From positions 1-10,871 of the forward strand of contig DWUQ01000020.1 in NCBI GenBank assembly GCA_019120675.1: a stretch of DNA of 10,871 bases. Direction: 5' to 3'. Below the pieces are notes generated by a model, which worked only from the letters and a program-made list of their open reading frames with translations, had not been told where the DNA came from and made no database searches. Shown in pieces: positions 1 to 6,621 of the stretch. A program made the translations under genes and the position numbers. This DNA is from Candidatus Paenalcaligenes intestinipullorum. Its GTDB lineage: Bacteria; Pseudomonadota; Gammaproteobacteria; Burkholderiales; Burkholderiaceae_B. How positions within the stretch are numbered: the stretch's first letter is position 1; each line of letters starts with the position of its first letter.

Positions 1-155
1 AATGCTAAGCGTTTTTGATTCGCTAGAATGTTGATGGCTGAGGATTTCCCAGCATTTGAGCGGCCTACAAAGCAGACCTCAGGGGGGCCTGGTGGGGGCA
101 GCTGATCCAGTTGGGCGGCTGAAATAGTGAACTGGGCCCGATGTAAAATGGACAT
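1..155 (-). CDS. engB: Ribosome biogenesis GTP-binding protein EngB/YihA/YsxC (N-terminal part)
   Basis: EngB is a cytoplasmic TrmE-Era-EngA-type GTPase needed for large ribosomal subunit assembly. Only the first 51 codons are present, because the gene runs off the left edge of the window. The translation starts MSILHRAQFTISAAQLDQLP and reaches the P-loop (G1) motif GRSNAGKSS at residues 31-39, preceded by the strand EVCFV and followed by AINILANQKRLA; this form of the Walker A motif, within the first 40 residues, is characteristic of the family. The start is the ATG at 155-153. The upstream AGGG is about 14 bases away, so the ribosome binding site is weak. It is transcribed divergently from the cytochrome c4 gene. 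The remaining G motifs (DxxG, TKxD) cannot be checked here. Identification is firm despite truncation. Confidence 0.93.
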   Translation of the reverse strand, partial: MSILHRAQFTISAAQLDQLPPPGPPEVCFVGRSNAGKSSAINILANQKRLA

Positions 156-172
156 GTTTTGCGCTTTTTCCC

Positions 173-200
173 TAGTTAAATATACGCTCTATTGTATAAT
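173..200 (+). promoter_or_regulatory. Candidate sigma70 promoter for cytochrome c4
   Basis: A perfect TATAAT hexamer lies at 195-200 in the divergent engB/cytochrome c4 gap. The best -35 at suitable spacing is poor (TAGTTA at 173-178, three of six matches to TTGACA), so the promoter may need an activator or the -10 match may be chance. If used, transcription would begin near 207 and give a leader of about 110 bases before the cytochrome c4 ATG. No clear operator is visible. Confidence 0.4.
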
Positions 201-278
201 CATGTGATTTGAAACTGTAATGTCGTGTTCAAACTAGTTAACACTTACTTGAATTCGGCAAAATTGCGGAGGGCGAGC

Positions 279-410
279 ATGTATCGCGCTCCCTTATATT
301 GCGAGCGTCGAGGATTCCATGAAGCGTGTGCTTTCCAAATTCATTATCGCCAGCGGCCTGGCTTTAGGCTGTTCCGTACTGACTTTCGCCCACGCAGCAG
401 ATGTGTCTGA
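279..410 (+). other. Possible 43-codon leader ORF overlapping the cytochrome c4 start
   Basis: An ATG at 279 follows a strong Shine-Dalgarno sequence (GGAGGG at 268-273, spacing 5). It opens a 43-codon frame that starts MYRAPLYCERRGF and ends with TGA at 408-410. It runs through the cytochrome c4 start in the +1 frame and covers about the first 30 codons of that gene. The protein is arginine-rich and unlike anything I recognise, and most of its length is an out-of-frame reading of a real gene, so it may not be a functional protein. Its value, if any, would be regulatory: ribosomes that initiate here would pass over the cytochrome c4 start. Confidence 0.22.
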
Positions 411-1020
411 AGTGCCAGATGCTGAAAAAGGCGAACAGCTCTACGTCAAAGGTGATATGTCGCGTGGTGTATTAGCCTGTGTGACCTGTCATGGCGAAGC
501 CGGCAACAGCACTCAGGATATACATCCCAGTCTAGCGGCTATGCCCTACGAGTATATCGTCAAACAAATGCACGATTTCGTGCCCCAAGGCGACAAACCT
601 GCCAAGCGTCGTGGTAAAGACGGTGCGCCCAGCACCATGGCCGCCATTGCTGGCCCACTAACCGACGAAGACATCCGTAATATTTCTTACTACTTGTCTT
701 TGCAACCCCTCGACTGGGAAACGGCAGCCCAAGCCGTCGACAACGAAAGCCTAAACCGCGGTCGCGTGATCTGGCGTGGTGGCATCATGGATCGTGGTGT
801 GGCCGCATGTGCTGCGTGTCACGGTGCGGATGGTGCAGGCATTCCTGGCGAGTTTCCACGCTTAGCGGGTCAACATATCCCTTACTTAGTTGAACAGCTC
901 AAGTTGTTCCGCAGTGGCGACCGCGACAATTCCGCCATGATGCACGATTTGGCTGATCGCATGAACGACAAAGACATCGAAGCCGTTGCAAACTTTGCAG
1001 CGGGTCTGCGTCGCAAATAA
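319..1020 (+). CDS. Periplasmic di-heme cytochrome c4
   Basis: Cytochrome c4 is a two-domain c-type cytochrome that carries electrons in the periplasm, typically from the bc1 complex to terminal oxidases. The 233-residue product begins with a Sec signal peptide (basic MKRVLSK, hydrophobic core about residues 8-24, likely cleavage after AHA at 24-26). Two tandem class I cytochrome domains follow. The first has CVTCH at 54-58 with candidate axial Met107 (PSTM, followed by LTDEDI). The second has CAACH at 164-168, the PRLAGQ segment at 180-185 and candidate axial Met207/208 (followed by MNDKDI). Length and symmetry match the family. The ATG at 319 has GAGGA at 310-314, a rather short spacing of 4. 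The ResB-CcsA heme attachment pair is encoded just downstream on the same strand, and this protein is a plausible substrate. The domains differ in that only the second keeps the LAGQ segment. A general class I cytochrome is the only real alternative. Confidence 0.95.
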   Translation: MKRVLSKFIIASGLALGCSVLTFAHAADVSEVPDAEKGEQLYVKGDMSRGVLACVTCHGEAGNSTQDIHPSLAAMPYEYIVKQMHDFVPQGDKPAKRRGKDGAPSTMAAIAGPLTDEDIRNISYYLSLQPLDWETAAQAVDNESLNRGRVIWRGGIMDRGVAACAACHGADGAGIPGEFPRLAGQHIPYLVEQLKLFRSGDRDNSAMMHDLADRMNDKDIEAVANFAAGLRRK

Positions 1021-1078
1021 TCCAATGCCACGCCACGATCCACGATCTCGTTTAGGGTGGCGTTGTTAAAGGGTATAT

Positions 1079-1107
1079 CCAAAGCTCCTCCCCTTGAGGA
1101 GCTTTGG
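1079..1107 (+). terminator. Perfect 12-bp hairpin after cytochrome c4, possible terminator
   Basis: CCAAAGCTCCTC (1079-1090) and GAGGAGCTTTGG (1096-1107) form a perfect 12-bp stem with a 5-base loop, 58 bases after the cytochrome c4 stop. No run of T follows on either strand, so it is not a textbook intrinsic terminator. It could be a weak terminator, an mRNA 3' stabiliser or a processing site that sets cytochrome c4 expression apart from resB. A weaker 7-bp stem (1030-1036 with 1057-1063) lies just upstream. Confidence 0.5.
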
Positions 1108-1157
1108 CGTATATAACGGCCGAGTGTTGGTGGTTACCTTTGTTGGGGAACCTTTGC

Positions 1158-1217
1158 ATGCCGTCGCGTTCCAACCCTATGCGTAGGCGCTGGGCCTTGT
1201 CTGATTTTTTTTCCTAA
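1158..1217 (+). other. Possible 19-codon leader ORF before resB
   Basis: An ATG at 1158 preceded by GGGGA (1145-1149, spacing 8) opens a 19-codon frame that starts MPSRSNPMRRRWALS and stops at TAA 1215-1217, nine bases before the resB GTG and in the same frame. Its Shine-Dalgarno match is better than that of resB, which has only AAAG. The segment also contains an imperfect stem (1142-1151 with 1168-1175), a 4-bp hairpin (1185-1188 with 1194-1197) and a T8 run (1205-1212). It could couple resB translation by reinitiation, or it may be chance. No homology is known to me. Confidence 0.28.
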
Positions 1218-1226
1218 AGTAATTCT

Positions 1227-3344
1227 GTGACCGCTGTGAAAACCAAGTCCCGTGCAGGCTGGGCCGATATTTTTGAGCTCTTAGGCTCCATGCGTTTTGC
1301 TATCAGTCTGCTGGTGTTTATCTGTATTGCCAGTATGATCGGCACGGTGGTGGTGCAAGATCAGCCTCACAATATGTATGTGGATCAGTTTGGACCATTT
1401 TGGGTGGCAGTCTTTGATCGCTTTTCGATCTGGACTATCTACAACAACTGGTGGTTCTTGCTGATTATGGGATTTTTGGTGGTGTCGACCACCTTGTGTG
1501 TGATTCGTCATGCACCCAAAATGATCAAGGACATGCGCTCCTTTCGGGAATACATCCGAGGTTCCAGTTTGCGGGCCTTTCCGCACAAGGTGCAAATCCA
1601 AAACCCGCACGATACCGAATACAACGCCCAACAAGTCCAAGCGTGGCTTAAAGCCCATCATTACCGCTTTAAAGTACGCCACGATGAAAACAACAGCCAA
1701 CTGATTGCCGCCAAAAAAGGTGGTAGCAATCGCTTAGGCTATATTTTTGGTCACTTAGCTATTGTGGTGATCTGTATTGGTGGCCTGATGGACAGCGAAC
1801 TGCCAGTACGTCTGCAAATCTGGCTGGCCGACAAAATGCCTTTTTCCACAACGGGCACCATTTATCTCAAGGAAGTCCCCGAGTCCGGCTTTTTATCCGA
1901 CTCCACACTCAGTTATCGGGCTACCGCTCAGTTGGCCGAGGGCGAACGTACCAACATTGCCATCAAACAAATGGAGCCGGGTACCGGTCTGCTGCAACGT
2001 TTTCCGTTTACCCTGGAGTTGGAAAAGTTTGAAATCGAATACTATCCCAATGGTATGCCCAGCAACTTTGAAAGTACCGTGCGGGTGTACGATCCGGATA
2101 CCCAAGACAGCTTTACCCGACGCGTGGTGGTCAATGAGCCGTTGCGCTACAAAGGGGTCACGGTCTATCAGCTAGCCTTTGACGATGGGGGGTCGGGTTT
2201 AAAATTACAAGCCTATCCACTGCAAAGTACCCAAGCCCCCTTTGAGGTCGACAGCAAGGTCGGCACTCAGTCCGAGCTCACGCTGGGTGGTCAGCCGGTA
2301 GGGGTGTTTTTTGAAGAGCTACGCTTAGCCAATATTGAAAGCCTCAGCGATCGCCCAACCACCGATATGTTGGATGCAGACGATCCTGCTTTATTAGCTA
2401 CAGGCCCTGGTTTTGACTCGCCTTTATCCAGCTTTAAACAGCATGTGGCCTCGGTAGCGGGCAGTGCTAAGGATAAAAACGCCGCCAACTTTCATAATTT
2501 TGGCCCCAGCGTCAAATACCGTGTGATTGGTGGAGATGGTCAATCCCTAGAGGTGCACAGCTATATGATCCCGCATCAAGTGGGGGCGAAGATTCCTATT
2601 TTCACTACGCTGATTAATGGTGGCTCCACGATCAACAGTGGAGCGATTATGATGCCGGCTGACGAGCGTCAATCTCTAAATGAGTTTATGCGCTTACACT
2701 CAGCCTTGTTGCAGCCCGACTTGGTACAGCAAGCGGTGCAGCGCTATATCCAACGCAGTTGGAATGATCCACAAAGTGAGGTCGCTCAAATGACCGCTGG
2801 TGCGGTGGCTACCATGCTGCCCCGCTTTGCCTCAGGCGGCCTAGAAAAGGTCGTCGAAGGTCTGCCTGAGGATCAGCGCGAGCATTTCCTCAGCCTGACC
2901 ATCCCCATGATGCAGCAAACCATTATCGAATTACGGGATTTACTGCGCGAGCAAGCGGGCGAGCCCATCGTCCAATACAACGCAGACACCGCCACACGCG
3001 AAGAGGAGTGGAACCGTCTGTCCTTTGTGGCGTTGCACAATATTGGGGCGTTAGGGCTACCGGTTATGCTCAAACTCAATAGCTTTGACTATGTGCCAGC
3101 GAGTGTCTTTCAGGTCTCGCGCAGCTCGGGCATGTATATTGTGTACGCAGGGTCGCTCTTTTTAGTGTTGGGCGTCTTTACCATGTTTTATATACGCGAT
3201 CGACGCATTTGGATTTGGATCCGTCCCCAACAAGGCGGCCAAGGCAGCGCCCTGGATGCTGCCATGACGTCTCAGCGTCGCAATTTGGATTTCAATCGTG
3301 AATTTGAAAAGTTCAAAACCAGTTTTCAACGTTTATCGTCTTAA
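1227..3344 (+). CDS. resB: System II cytochrome c biogenesis protein ResB (CcsB-type)
   Basis: ResB is the large periplasmic-domain subunit of the System II cytochrome c synthetase. With CcsA it delivers heme across the cytoplasmic membrane and helps attach it to CxxCH motifs. The 705-residue product has the family layout: TM1 at about residues 22-43 (MRFAISLL to TVVVQ), TM2 at about 75-93 (starting NWWFLLIMGFLVV), TM3 at about 169-187 with a membrane histidine (H176 in FGHLAIVVICIGGLM), a long soluble periplasmic domain of roughly 190-635, and TM4 at about 637-657 before a basic cytoplasmic tail. The sequence EPLRYKGVTVYQLAF in the soluble domain is typical. The chosen start is GTG 1227, which leaves a normal short cytoplasmic N-terminus; only a weak AAAG precedes it. 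ccsA follows immediately, so the two are co-transcribed. Naming varies: this protein is CcsB in Bordetella usage. Confidence 0.95.
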   Translation: MTAVKTKSRAGWADIFELLGSMRFAISLLVFICIASMIGTVVVQDQPHNMYVDQFGPFWVAVFDRFSIWTIYNNWWFLLIMGFLVVSTTLCVIRHAPKMIKDMRSFREYIRGSSLRAFPHKVQIQNPHDTEYNAQQVQAWLKAHHYRFKVRHDENNSQLIAAKKGGSNRLGYIFGHLAIVVICIGGLMDSELPVRLQIWLADKMPFSTTGTIYLKEVPESGFLSDSTLSYRATAQLAEGERTNIAIKQMEPGTGLLQRFPFTLELEKFEIEYYPNGMPSNFESTVRVYDPDTQDSFTRRVVVNEPLRYKGVTVYQLAFDDGGSGLKLQAYPLQSTQAPFEVDSKVGTQSELTLGGQPVGVFFEELRLANIESLSDRPTTDMLDADDPALLATGPGFDSPLSSFKQHVASVAGSAKDKNAANFHNFGPSVKYRVIGGDGQSLEVHSYMIPHQVGAKIPIFTTLINGGSTINSGAIMMPADERQSLNEFMRLHSALLQPDLVQQAVQRYIQRSWNDPQSEVAQMTAGAVATMLPRFASGGLEKVVEGLPEDQREHFLSLTIPMMQQTIIELRDLLREQAGEPIVQYNADTATREEEWNRLSFVALHNIGALGLPVMLKLNSFDYVPASVFQVSRSSGMYIVYAGSLFLVLGVFTMFYIRDRRIWIWIRPQQGGQGSALDAAMTSQRRNLDFNREFEKFKTSFQRLSS

Positions 3345-3356
3345 GTGGGGGCGCTC

Positions 3357-4715
3357 ATGTCTGAGTCTGTAATGTTAACGGATCGCGCAGTTGGCCAAAC
3401 GGCTATGCTTGAAAGCGGCGACGCCCGAGGATCACGAGGCAAGCCGGCGCTGAGTGATTATATTTACTTGGCCGTACTGGTCATGGTGGCTGGCTACATC
3501 ATGCAAGCCTACGGCCAGTTTATGGATGGCTACGAAAAAGCCATTCTGGTCTGTTTTGTGCCAACTTTAGTGTGGATGGGCTGGTTATGGCGTCCATTGC
3601 GGGCGCTAACAGTCGTCACTTCTTTGGTAGCACTACTGGCGATTTGGCTGTATAGCGTCGATGGCAACCTGATTAATGGCGATATCAATCGCTCCGAGTC
3701 GGTGTTCTTGTTGCGTTATTTGTTGTCCTCGCAGTCGGCTATTTTGTGGATGTGTGTGCTCTTTCTGATCGCCACGGTCTGCTATTGGCTGGGTTATGCT
3801 TCTAAGCGCGTTGCGTGGCTAGGCACCGCCTTTTTATGGGCAGGTGTGTATGCCGGCACCATTGGTTTGCTGGTACGCTGGCGTGAAGGTCACTTACTGG
3901 GCCCAGGCATTGGTCATATCCCGGTCAGCAATCTTTACGAAGTCTTCGTCATGTTGGCGATCATGATTTCATTGTTTTATTTGTATTATGAGCGTCGTTA
4001 TGGCACCCGTGCATTAGGCGGCTTTGTATCCCTCATTATTAGTGCGGTGGTGGTGTTTCTGTTGTGGTATGCCTTGGCTCGTAATGCCCAAACCATTCAG
4101 CCGTTGCTACCAGCGTTGCACAGCTGGTGGATGAAAATTCACGTACCGGCTAACTTTATTGGTTATGGCACCTTTGCTTTAGCCTCTATGGTGGGCTTTG
4201 CGTATTTGGTCAAAGAAAACGGCGAAACCACCTCCAAGGCTAAGCTCATACCCTTGTATGTGCTTGGGGTCATTTTGTGTGCTGAGCCCATGCTGTTTGG
4301 CTCCAAGGGGCTTTCCGTTACGTGGATGCTGTTCTTTGGCCTTAGCGCCATTATTGTGGGCACGATTCTGGCCTTCCGTCGTCAAATTGCTCAGCAATTG
4401 CCCTCGCTCGAAGTGCTGGACGATATTATGTACCGCGCGATTGCCGTTGGTTTTGCCTTCTTTACCATTGCTACCATTTTAGGTGCGCTGTGGGCCGCGG
4501 ATGCGTGGGGTGCTTACTGGCAGTGGGATCCCAAAGAAACCTGGGCCTTGATTGTTTGGCTCAACTACGCCGCTTGGTTGCACATGCGCTTTATGAAAGG
4601 TTTACGCGGTTCTGTAGCCGCATACTGGGCTTTGATTGGCTTGGTGATTACCAGCTTTGCGTTCTTGGGCGTGAATATGTTTTTGTCGGGACTGCATTCT
4701 TATGGTGAGCTCTAA
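3357..4715 (+). CDS. ccsA: System II cytochrome c synthetase subunit CcsA/ResC (WWD protein)
   Basis: CcsA is the multi-spanning heme-handling protein of System II. The tryptophan-rich WWD motif is at residues 384-396 (WGAYWQWDPKETW), presenting heme at the periplasmic face. Four conserved histidines fit the expected ligand set: H187 (GHIPVSNLYEVF), H255 or H262 (HSWWMKIHV), H409 (AAWLHMR) and H447 (GLHSYGEL). I count about 13 hydrophobic segments over 452 residues. Two of them, in residues about 293-345, look like an insertion relative to the betaproteobacterial form I remember. The start is taken as ATG 3357, eight or so bases after GGGGG. An in-frame GTG at 3345, abutting the resB stop, would add four residues. 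The tight junction implies one transcript and probably coupled translation with resB. Databases often call this family CcsB. Function is secure; the start is less so. Confidence 0.95.
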   Translation: MSESVMLTDRAVGQTAMLESGDARGSRGKPALSDYIYLAVLVMVAGYIMQAYGQFMDGYEKAILVCFVPTLVWMGWLWRPLRALTVVTSLVALLAIWLYSVDGNLINGDINRSESVFLLRYLLSSQSAILWMCVLFLIATVCYWLGYASKRVAWLGTAFLWAGVYAGTIGLLVRWREGHLLGPGIGHIPVSNLYEVFVMLAIMISLFYLYYERRYGTRALGGFVSLIISAVVVFLLWYALARNAQTIQPLLPALHSWWMKIHVPANFIGYGTFALASMVGFAYLVKENGETTSKAKLIPLYVLGVILCAEPMLFGSKGLSVTWMLFFGLSAIIVGTILAFRRQIAQQLPSLEVLDDIMYRAIAVGFAFFTIATILGALWAADAWGAYWQWDPKETWALIVWLNYAAWLHMRFMKGLRGSVAAYWALIGLVITSFAFLGVNMFLSGLHSYGEL

Positions 4716-4774
4716 GCACTTAAGTTAAATTCGATAAAAGCTTGTTCATCATCCGGTTTTCGTTATTCACGTAT

Positions 4775-4806
4775 AAAAAAGGTCGGCCTATACGCTGACC
4801 TTTTTT
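4775..4806. terminator. Bidirectional intrinsic terminator after ccsA
   Basis: A6 followed by GGTCGGC (4781-4787), a 6-base loop, then GCTGACC (4794-4800) followed by T6 (4801-4806). The stem is seven pairs with one G-T wobble and is extended by A-T pairs. The T run follows on the plus strand and the A run gives a T run on the minus strand, so it should end resB-ccsA transcripts and also any read-through from the opposite direction. It lies about 60 bases after the ccsA stop. Confidence 0.82.
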
Positions 4807-4912
4807 GTACCGACTCCGACTCATTTCAAATGCATAAAGTTCAATAAGGCGATTGTTTAAAGCAGATCGTCTAAGTGGACATGGGAATAAGTGTTGGCTA
4901 CTACGTCTATAC

Positions 4913-4944
4913 AAAAAACCAACGCTGCGTACGCTGGCTTTTTT
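4913..4944. terminator. Second, imperfect terminator-like hairpin
   Basis: A6 (4913-4918), CCAACG (4919-4924), a 7-base loop, CGCTGG (4932-4937), one unpaired C, then T6 (4939-4944). The stem has one A-C mismatch on this strand. The A-run/T-run frame resembles the terminator about 140 bases upstream, but pairing is weaker. It may back up that terminator or end an unrecognised small transcript. Confidence 0.42.
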
Positions 4945-4985
4945 GATTGTTTAACAAACCTTTACACTCGGTGCTGCGCCGGCTT

Positions 4986-5018
4986 ATCCATGAGGTCGTG
5001 ATAAATGGACTCATGGAT
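4986..5018. repeat. 9-bp inverted repeat in the ccsA/lysA gap
   Basis: ATCCATGAG (4986-4994) is repeated perfectly in inverted form as CTCATGGAT (5010-5018), with a 15-base spacer. No T run follows, so it is not a terminator by form. It is not close to any start codon of a recognised gene, so an operator role is not obvious. It could be a hairpin within a read-through transcript or a protein-binding site. Confidence 0.5.
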
Positions 5019-5122
5019 TTGCTGAGCGGTTGCGGTAAGCAGGGCACGCAGTTCAAGTTTGCTTCCAGTAAAATTTTATTATCTACTTAGCTTAACGGTT
5101 AGCAGGTAGGCTTTTTTACGTG

Positions 5123-5150
5123 AAACAAGCCCAATAAGTTGGGCTTGTTT
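5123..5150 (-). terminator. Probable lysA terminator hairpin
   Basis: AAACAAGCCCAA (5123-5134) and TTGGGCTTGTTT (5139-5150) form a perfect 12-bp stem with a 4-base loop, 28 bases beyond the lysA stop codon. On the minus strand the 3' arm ends in TTGTTT and is followed by CACG, so the T-rich part is within the stem rather than after it. This suits termination of the PBP1A-lptM-lysA transcript, and could work weakly in the other direction. Confidence 0.66.
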
Positions 5151-5178
5151 CTGAGAGTTAGTACCAAAGAATGGACAC

Positions 5179-6444
5179 TTAAGGTAATAAACGTTCGGAG
5201 CTAAACAGACTGGTGAGCTCTTCGCGCGGGCGAATCACATGAGCTTGGGTGCCATCGACCATGATTTCCGCAGCACGTGGCCTCGTGTTGTATTGGCTTG
5301 CCATCGTAAAGGCGTAGGCGCCCGCCGACATTACGGCTAATAAGTCCCCCTCTTCAAGCGCAAGGGTACGATCTTTAGCCAACCAATCGCCACTTTCGCA
5401 AATGGGGCCCACAATATCGTAAGTGAGGGCCTCACCCTCTGCACGCGGTTGTACGGCTTCCACGTCGTGCCACGCCTCATAAAGGGTGGGTCGGATGAGG
5501 TCGTTCATGGCGGCATCGACCACGGCAAAGTTTTTGGCTTCATTGCGCTTTAAATATTCAATGCGCGTGAGCAACACACCTGCATTCCCAACCATAGAGC
5601 GGCCGGGTTCCAGCACCAGTTGCAAATGGGACAGACCTTGGGCGTCCAGCGCCTTGAAAACCTCTGTGAGCAGCATGGTAGGGGTGGCAGGAGTCTCGTC
5701 GGTGTAGCGAATCCCTAAGCCGCCTCCTAGATCCAAATGATGCAACGTAATGCCTTGCTCGGATAAGGTTTGAATCAGGCTCAGCAGCTTGTTTAGGGCG
5801 TCTAAGTAAGGACTGATTTCTGTGATTTGCGAGCCAATATGACAATCTACACCGACGATGTGCAAGCTGGGCAAGGTTTGGGCGAGGGCATACACCTCGG
5901 GGGCTTCGTCGATGGCAATACCAAACTTGTTGTCTTTTAGGCCGGTGGAAATGTACGGGTGGGTGCACGCATCCACGTCTGGGTTCACACGTAAGGAAAT
6001 TGGGGCCACCATTTTTTTGCGAGCGGCGATGTCAGCGATGCGTACGAGCTCGCTTTGTGATTCCACATTAAAGCATTTGATGCCCGCATCTAAGGCCGCT
6101 TCGATTTCCCAGGTTTGTTTGCCTACGCCAGAGAATACGACCTTGGCTGGATCACCACCTGCGGCAATCACACGCGCTAACTCCCCACCCGAGACAATAT
6201 CAAAACCGGTACCTAGACGCGCGAATTCATTCAGCACCGCTAAGTTGGAGTTGGCCTTCATACCATAACACACCAATACGTCCCGCCCTTGTGCCGCCAC
6301 TCGATAGCTTTCCCAAGCATCGTGTAAGGCTTGACGGGAATATACAAATAAAGGAGTGCCATAGGTTTCAGCCAAGCAGACCAGAGAAACCTGCTCGGCA
6401 TGTAAAACCTGATCCTGAAATTGAAAATGAGGGGCGACAGTCAT
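5179..6444 (-). CDS. lysA: Diaminopimelate decarboxylase
   Basis: LysA is a cytoplasmic PLP enzyme that decarboxylates meso-diaminopimelate to L-lysine, the last step of lysine synthesis. The 421-residue product has the fold type III alanine-racemase-like barrel followed by a beta domain. Visible motifs are the PLP lysine K63 in CYGMKANSN, H202 in HIGSQ, the glycine-rich phosphate loop in LDLGGGLGIRY, EPGRS at 279-283, the active-site cysteine C349 in CESGDWLA, and YAFTMASQYNTRPR near the end. Length is normal. The ATG at 6444 agrees with the family N-terminus, but the 24 bases before it are almost entirely A and T with no Shine-Dalgarno sequence, while a four-codon ORF (ATG at 6455) ends in an overlap with it. 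It is the last gene of the PBP1A-lptM-lysA unit and draws on the same diaminopimelate pool used for peptidoglycan. Confidence 0.97.
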   Translation of the reverse strand: MTVAPHFQFQDQVLHAEQVSLVCLAETYGTPLFVYSRQALHDAWESYRVAAQGRDVLVCYGMKANSNLAVLNEFARLGTGFDIVSGGELARVIAAGGDPAKVVFSGVGKQTWEIEAALDAGIKCFNVESQSELVRIADIAARKKMVAPISLRVNPDVDACTHPYISTGLKDNKFGIAIDEAPEVYALAQTLPSLHIVGVDCHIGSQITEISPYLDALNKLLSLIQTLSEQGITLHHLDLGGGLGIRYTDETPATPTMLLTEVFKALDAQGLSHLQLVLEPGRSMVGNAGVLLTRIEYLKRNEAKNFAVVDAAMNDLIRPTLYEAWHDVEAVQPRAEGEALTYDIVGPICESGDWLAKDRTLALEEGDLLAVMSAGAYAFTMASQYNTRPRAAEIMVDGTQAHVIRPREELTSLFSSERLLP

Positions 6445-6468
6445 GAAAAATACATAAATAAATAAAAA

Positions 6469-6621
6469 TTAGGCCCAGCACACGACCGCAATCGGTAAGG
6501 CGGCTTGCTGTTCGGGCAAGACCAATGGCCCCTTAAAACCGCAGGCGCTCAGCAGCCCTACGCAACAGAGAGCGAGAGCCAAGCGTAATGCAGGGATGCG
6601 GAATCGGGGTAGCGTAGCCAT
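6469..6621 (-). CDS. lptM: Small lipoprotein LptM (YifL family)
   Basis: This 50-residue lipoprotein has a signal peptide with basic residues (RFRIPALR), a hydrophobic core and the lipobox LSAC with the acylated cysteine at C27. The sequence right after the cysteine, GFKGPLVLPE, matches the short CGxKGPLxLP signature of LptM/YifL proteins, which assist assembly of the LptDE LPS translocon at the outer membrane. The mature part is only about 24 residues. The start ATG at 6621 has AAAAGG about 8 bases upstream, and the gene begins 18 bases after the PBP1A stop, so it is in the same transcript. lysA starts 24 bases after its stop. Adjacency to lysA is common for this family. The gene is short but the lipobox and signature make it convincing. 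Confidence 0.88.
   Translation of the reverse strand: MATLPRFRIPALRLALALCCVGLLSACGFKGPLVLPEQQAALPIAVVCWA

Larger units (their letters stand above)
4716..5178. other. 463-bp convergent gap between ccsA and lysA
   Basis: This gap lies between convergent ccsA and lysA. It holds three terminator-like hairpins (4775-4806, 4913-4944, 5123-5150) and one inverted repeat (4986-5018), listed separately. No frame in it has a start, Shine-Dalgarno sequence and composition that I would call a gene. The longest-looking frames (minus 4914-4720; plus 4947-5090, without an ATG near its beginning) are unconvincing. No tRNA-like or rRNA-like segment is visible. Confidence 0.6.

Noticed and set aside
1200..1212. 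T8 run before resB as a full attenuator terminator
   Set aside because: The only hairpin near it has a 4-bp stem and is separated from the T run by about seven bases, too weak to call a terminator.
1281..1700. 139-codon minus-strand frame opposite resB
   Set aside because: It is antisense to the first membrane segments of ResB, rich in histidine and other odd composition, and has no support as a gene.
3345..3356. GTG at 3345 as the ccsA start
   Set aside because: It abuts the resB stop and has no ribosome site of its own; the ATG at 3357 has GGGGG at a usable distance. It remains possible, adding four residues.
4720..4914. 64-codon minus-strand frame in the ccsA/lysA gap
   Set aside because: It runs through the strong bidirectional terminator at 4775-4806, has no convincing ribosome site, and its sequence looks like random translation.
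4947..5090. 47-codon open plus-strand frame without an early ATG (contains HEVVINGLMDLLSGC)
   Set aside because: An open stretch this short is expected by chance, it has no Shine-Dalgarno sequence, and its only ATG is near the middle. I see no family signature.
5858..6268. 136-codon plus-strand frame inside lysA, and a similar minus-strand frame at 5558-5968
   Set aside because: Both lie within the intact lysA gene in other frames; lysA explains the region fully.
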